From contig JAJPHP010000039.1 of assembly GCA_021325255.1 (NCBI GenBank), forward strand, positions 4,447-68,446: 64,000 nt of DNA, given 5' to 3'. This DNA comes from Nitrososphaerota archaeon (GTDB lineage: Archaea; Thermoproteota; Nitrososphaeria; Nitrososphaerales; CADDZS01). Below the pieces are notes generated by a model that saw nothing but the letters and a program-made list of their open reading frames with translations, was not told the DNA's origin and did no database searches. Of this stretch, positions 62,916 to 64,000 are shown piece by piece. The first letter of the stretch is position 1. Every line of letters begins with the position of its first letter. The translations under genes and the position numbers were made by a program.

Positions 62916-63825
62916 TCAAGCGCTCGAATCTTCAAACGTGTTCACGACCTCCAACGCAATTCTTGGTTGCAGAGAGTTCGTGCACGCGGGTTGCAAGCTA
63001 ACCGTCACACCAACCGTGACCTCAAAACTGACTTTCTCGCCTGATCCTATTGTGATTGTCAGCGAGTGAGTGCTGCCTCCCTGTGGCAGTTGCAATGCAC
63101 CTGCCCCGAAAAGTAGTGTCAAACCGCATTCAGATTCGGGCGTGAACTCATTGCAACCGCTATCGAATTCTAGAGAGGAGTTGGAGACTGAGATATTGTC
63201 ATAGCGTATTGATGAAATTGTCGTGGAGGAGTTAGAATAATCCTTGAAAATCATGAACAGGGTGCCGCTGGTGTTGTTTACCTGAAAAAATGTAAGAGAG
63301 CACGACCAGTTGGGGTCCTCCTCCGGCAAGGGAGGCTTGATTCGGGTTGAATCCTGAGCTTGGGTTTGTAACGAGAAGATGAATTGTGGCATGAACATCA
63401 TGTGGAGCAAACTGGCGCACGTCCTGGAGCGTTATTGATTGATTGCCTCCTTGAGTTGCGCGAAACCAATAATCTCTTACCTGTGGACCGCCAGCAAGAG
63501 TGCTGGTCGAAACAACAGTATAGTTGAGATACTGTATCCCCGCGCCGGTACTTACGTTCCAATCGTAACCAGTTGATCCAGCGTTTGAGCTGAGTTGCAC
63601 CCCAAACACTTTTCCAACGCTAGGAGAAATTGTGGAGCTCAGGTTCGAGGTTGGATAAACATACACCGATGACCCGTTCGTAATGATGGTCGAGATCGAG
63701 CTTTGGGGAGGCCTCGTTGACGAAGTAGTGCGGTTAGAGTTTCCACCCAGCTCCTGATAAGCGAGCGCAGAGACGGTGATGACCGCGGCTAGGATCAGAG
63801 CGATGAGCGCGTATTTTCTAACCAT
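62916..63825 (-). pseudogene. Secreted chagasin-like (I42) protein, frameshifted
   Basis: The N-terminal frame (63825 to 63232) has a membrane/signal helix (YALIALILAAVITVSALA) and a protease-inhibitor I42 domain: VGKVFGVQLSSNAGSTGYDWN near 70-90, VRDYWFRATQGGNQSITLQDV near 120-140, and ATIHLLVTN. The next frame (to 62916) continues with NWSCSLTFFQVNNTSGTLFMIFKDYS and Cys-containing beta strands. A shift between 63250 and 63360 (G/C-rich and T6 runs) joins them. Chagasin-like proteins inhibit papain-type proteases. Confidence 0.6.
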
Positions 63826-63918
63826 GTGTGTCTGAGTGCCGCACTCTCCCCCCTACGGTGTCATGTTAAACTTTTGCTTTTTTCCTCGGTGCCCCTGCCC
63901 CGTTTACTTAACGACCGA

Positions 63919-63933
63919 TCGGCCTAAGGCCGA
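63919..63933. repeat. 7-bp-arm palindrome at window end
   Basis: TCGGCCT and AGGCCGA flank one A. It lies in non-coding DNA upstream of the chagasin-like gene and could be an operator. Confidence 0.35.
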
Positions 63934-64000
63934 GTGCCCGCTCTCCTTTCTTTGTGACCAACATTGGAAAGAGAACGAACACCGTTCGAAATCATGTACT

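Noticed and set aside
1..64000. CRISPR arrays, insertion sequences, integrases, prophage genes
   Set aside because: No regularly spaced direct repeats and no transposase, integrase or phage structural gene were seen; the intein is the only mobile element supported.

Overview
The window is archaeal. It carries a geranylgeranyl-reductase-family protein, archaeal TATA boxes about 25 nt ahead of several leaderless starts, a tRNA-His gene whose second intron forms a canonical bulge-helix-bulge, and many small TATA-driven genes. Non-canonical tRNA introns, the mid-range GC content, secreted proteins with C-terminal zinc ribbons, and a CO-dehydrogenase-type small subunit with CoxG suggest the Nitrososphaeria/Thaumarchaeota side, possibly a soil or non-ammonia-oxidising member. 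That placement is inference: no rRNA or diagnostic marker gene is present.

Layout. 0-1.6 kb: CoxS-like 2Fe-2S subunit, an IDI-like Nudix protein and CoxG. 1.6-3.1 kb: gene-free, with a palindrome and a leader containing several hairpins. 3.1-8.7 kb: radical SAM protein, the aguB-aguA pair (agmatine to putrescine), a membrane protein and an SRPBCC protein. 9-18.4 kb: an accessory stretch of secreted and membrane proteins, with a winged-helix regulator, a cupredoxin lacking its usual ligands and a CHRD protein. 18.5-21.9 kb: a 1126-residue STAND-type ATPase with TPR-like repeats, divergent from the CHRD gene. 22.3-26.3 kb: thioesterase, tRNA-Pro(UGG), a candidate structured RNA, an RNase Z-like hydrolase and PduO-type cobalamin adenosyltransferase. 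26.6-33.4 kb: PurH, LLM oxidoreductase, double-rhodanese sulfurtransferase, a GcvH-TusA fusion, an SDH-anchor-like membrane protein and an SDR. 33.8-50.4 kb: the most housekeeping-like part, with PolX, a CoA-binding protein, a HEAT protein with deoxyhypusine-hydroxylase-like HE motifs, geranylgeranyl reductase interrupted by an intein, a dual-specificity phosphatase, DUF2203, endonuclease III, an ArsB/SLC13-type permease, HtpX, a Toprim protein and a response regulator. 50.5-50.7 kb: tRNA-His(GUG) with two introns. 51-64 kb: secreted proteins and zinc-ribbon/membrane proteins, many broken by frameshifts at homopolymer runs or by single stop codons.

Connections. AguA and AguB make putrescine, the precursor of the spermidine used for (deoxy)hypusine on aIF5A; the DOHH-like HEAT protein could act later in the same modification route, but this link is inference. 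The rhodanese and the convergent GcvH-TusA fusion suggest sulfur handling. The CHRD/STAND pair shares a short divergent promoter region. The clustered frameshifts mean that either this assembly has uncorrected homopolymer errors or the 51-64 kb segment is decaying; raw reads would decide.
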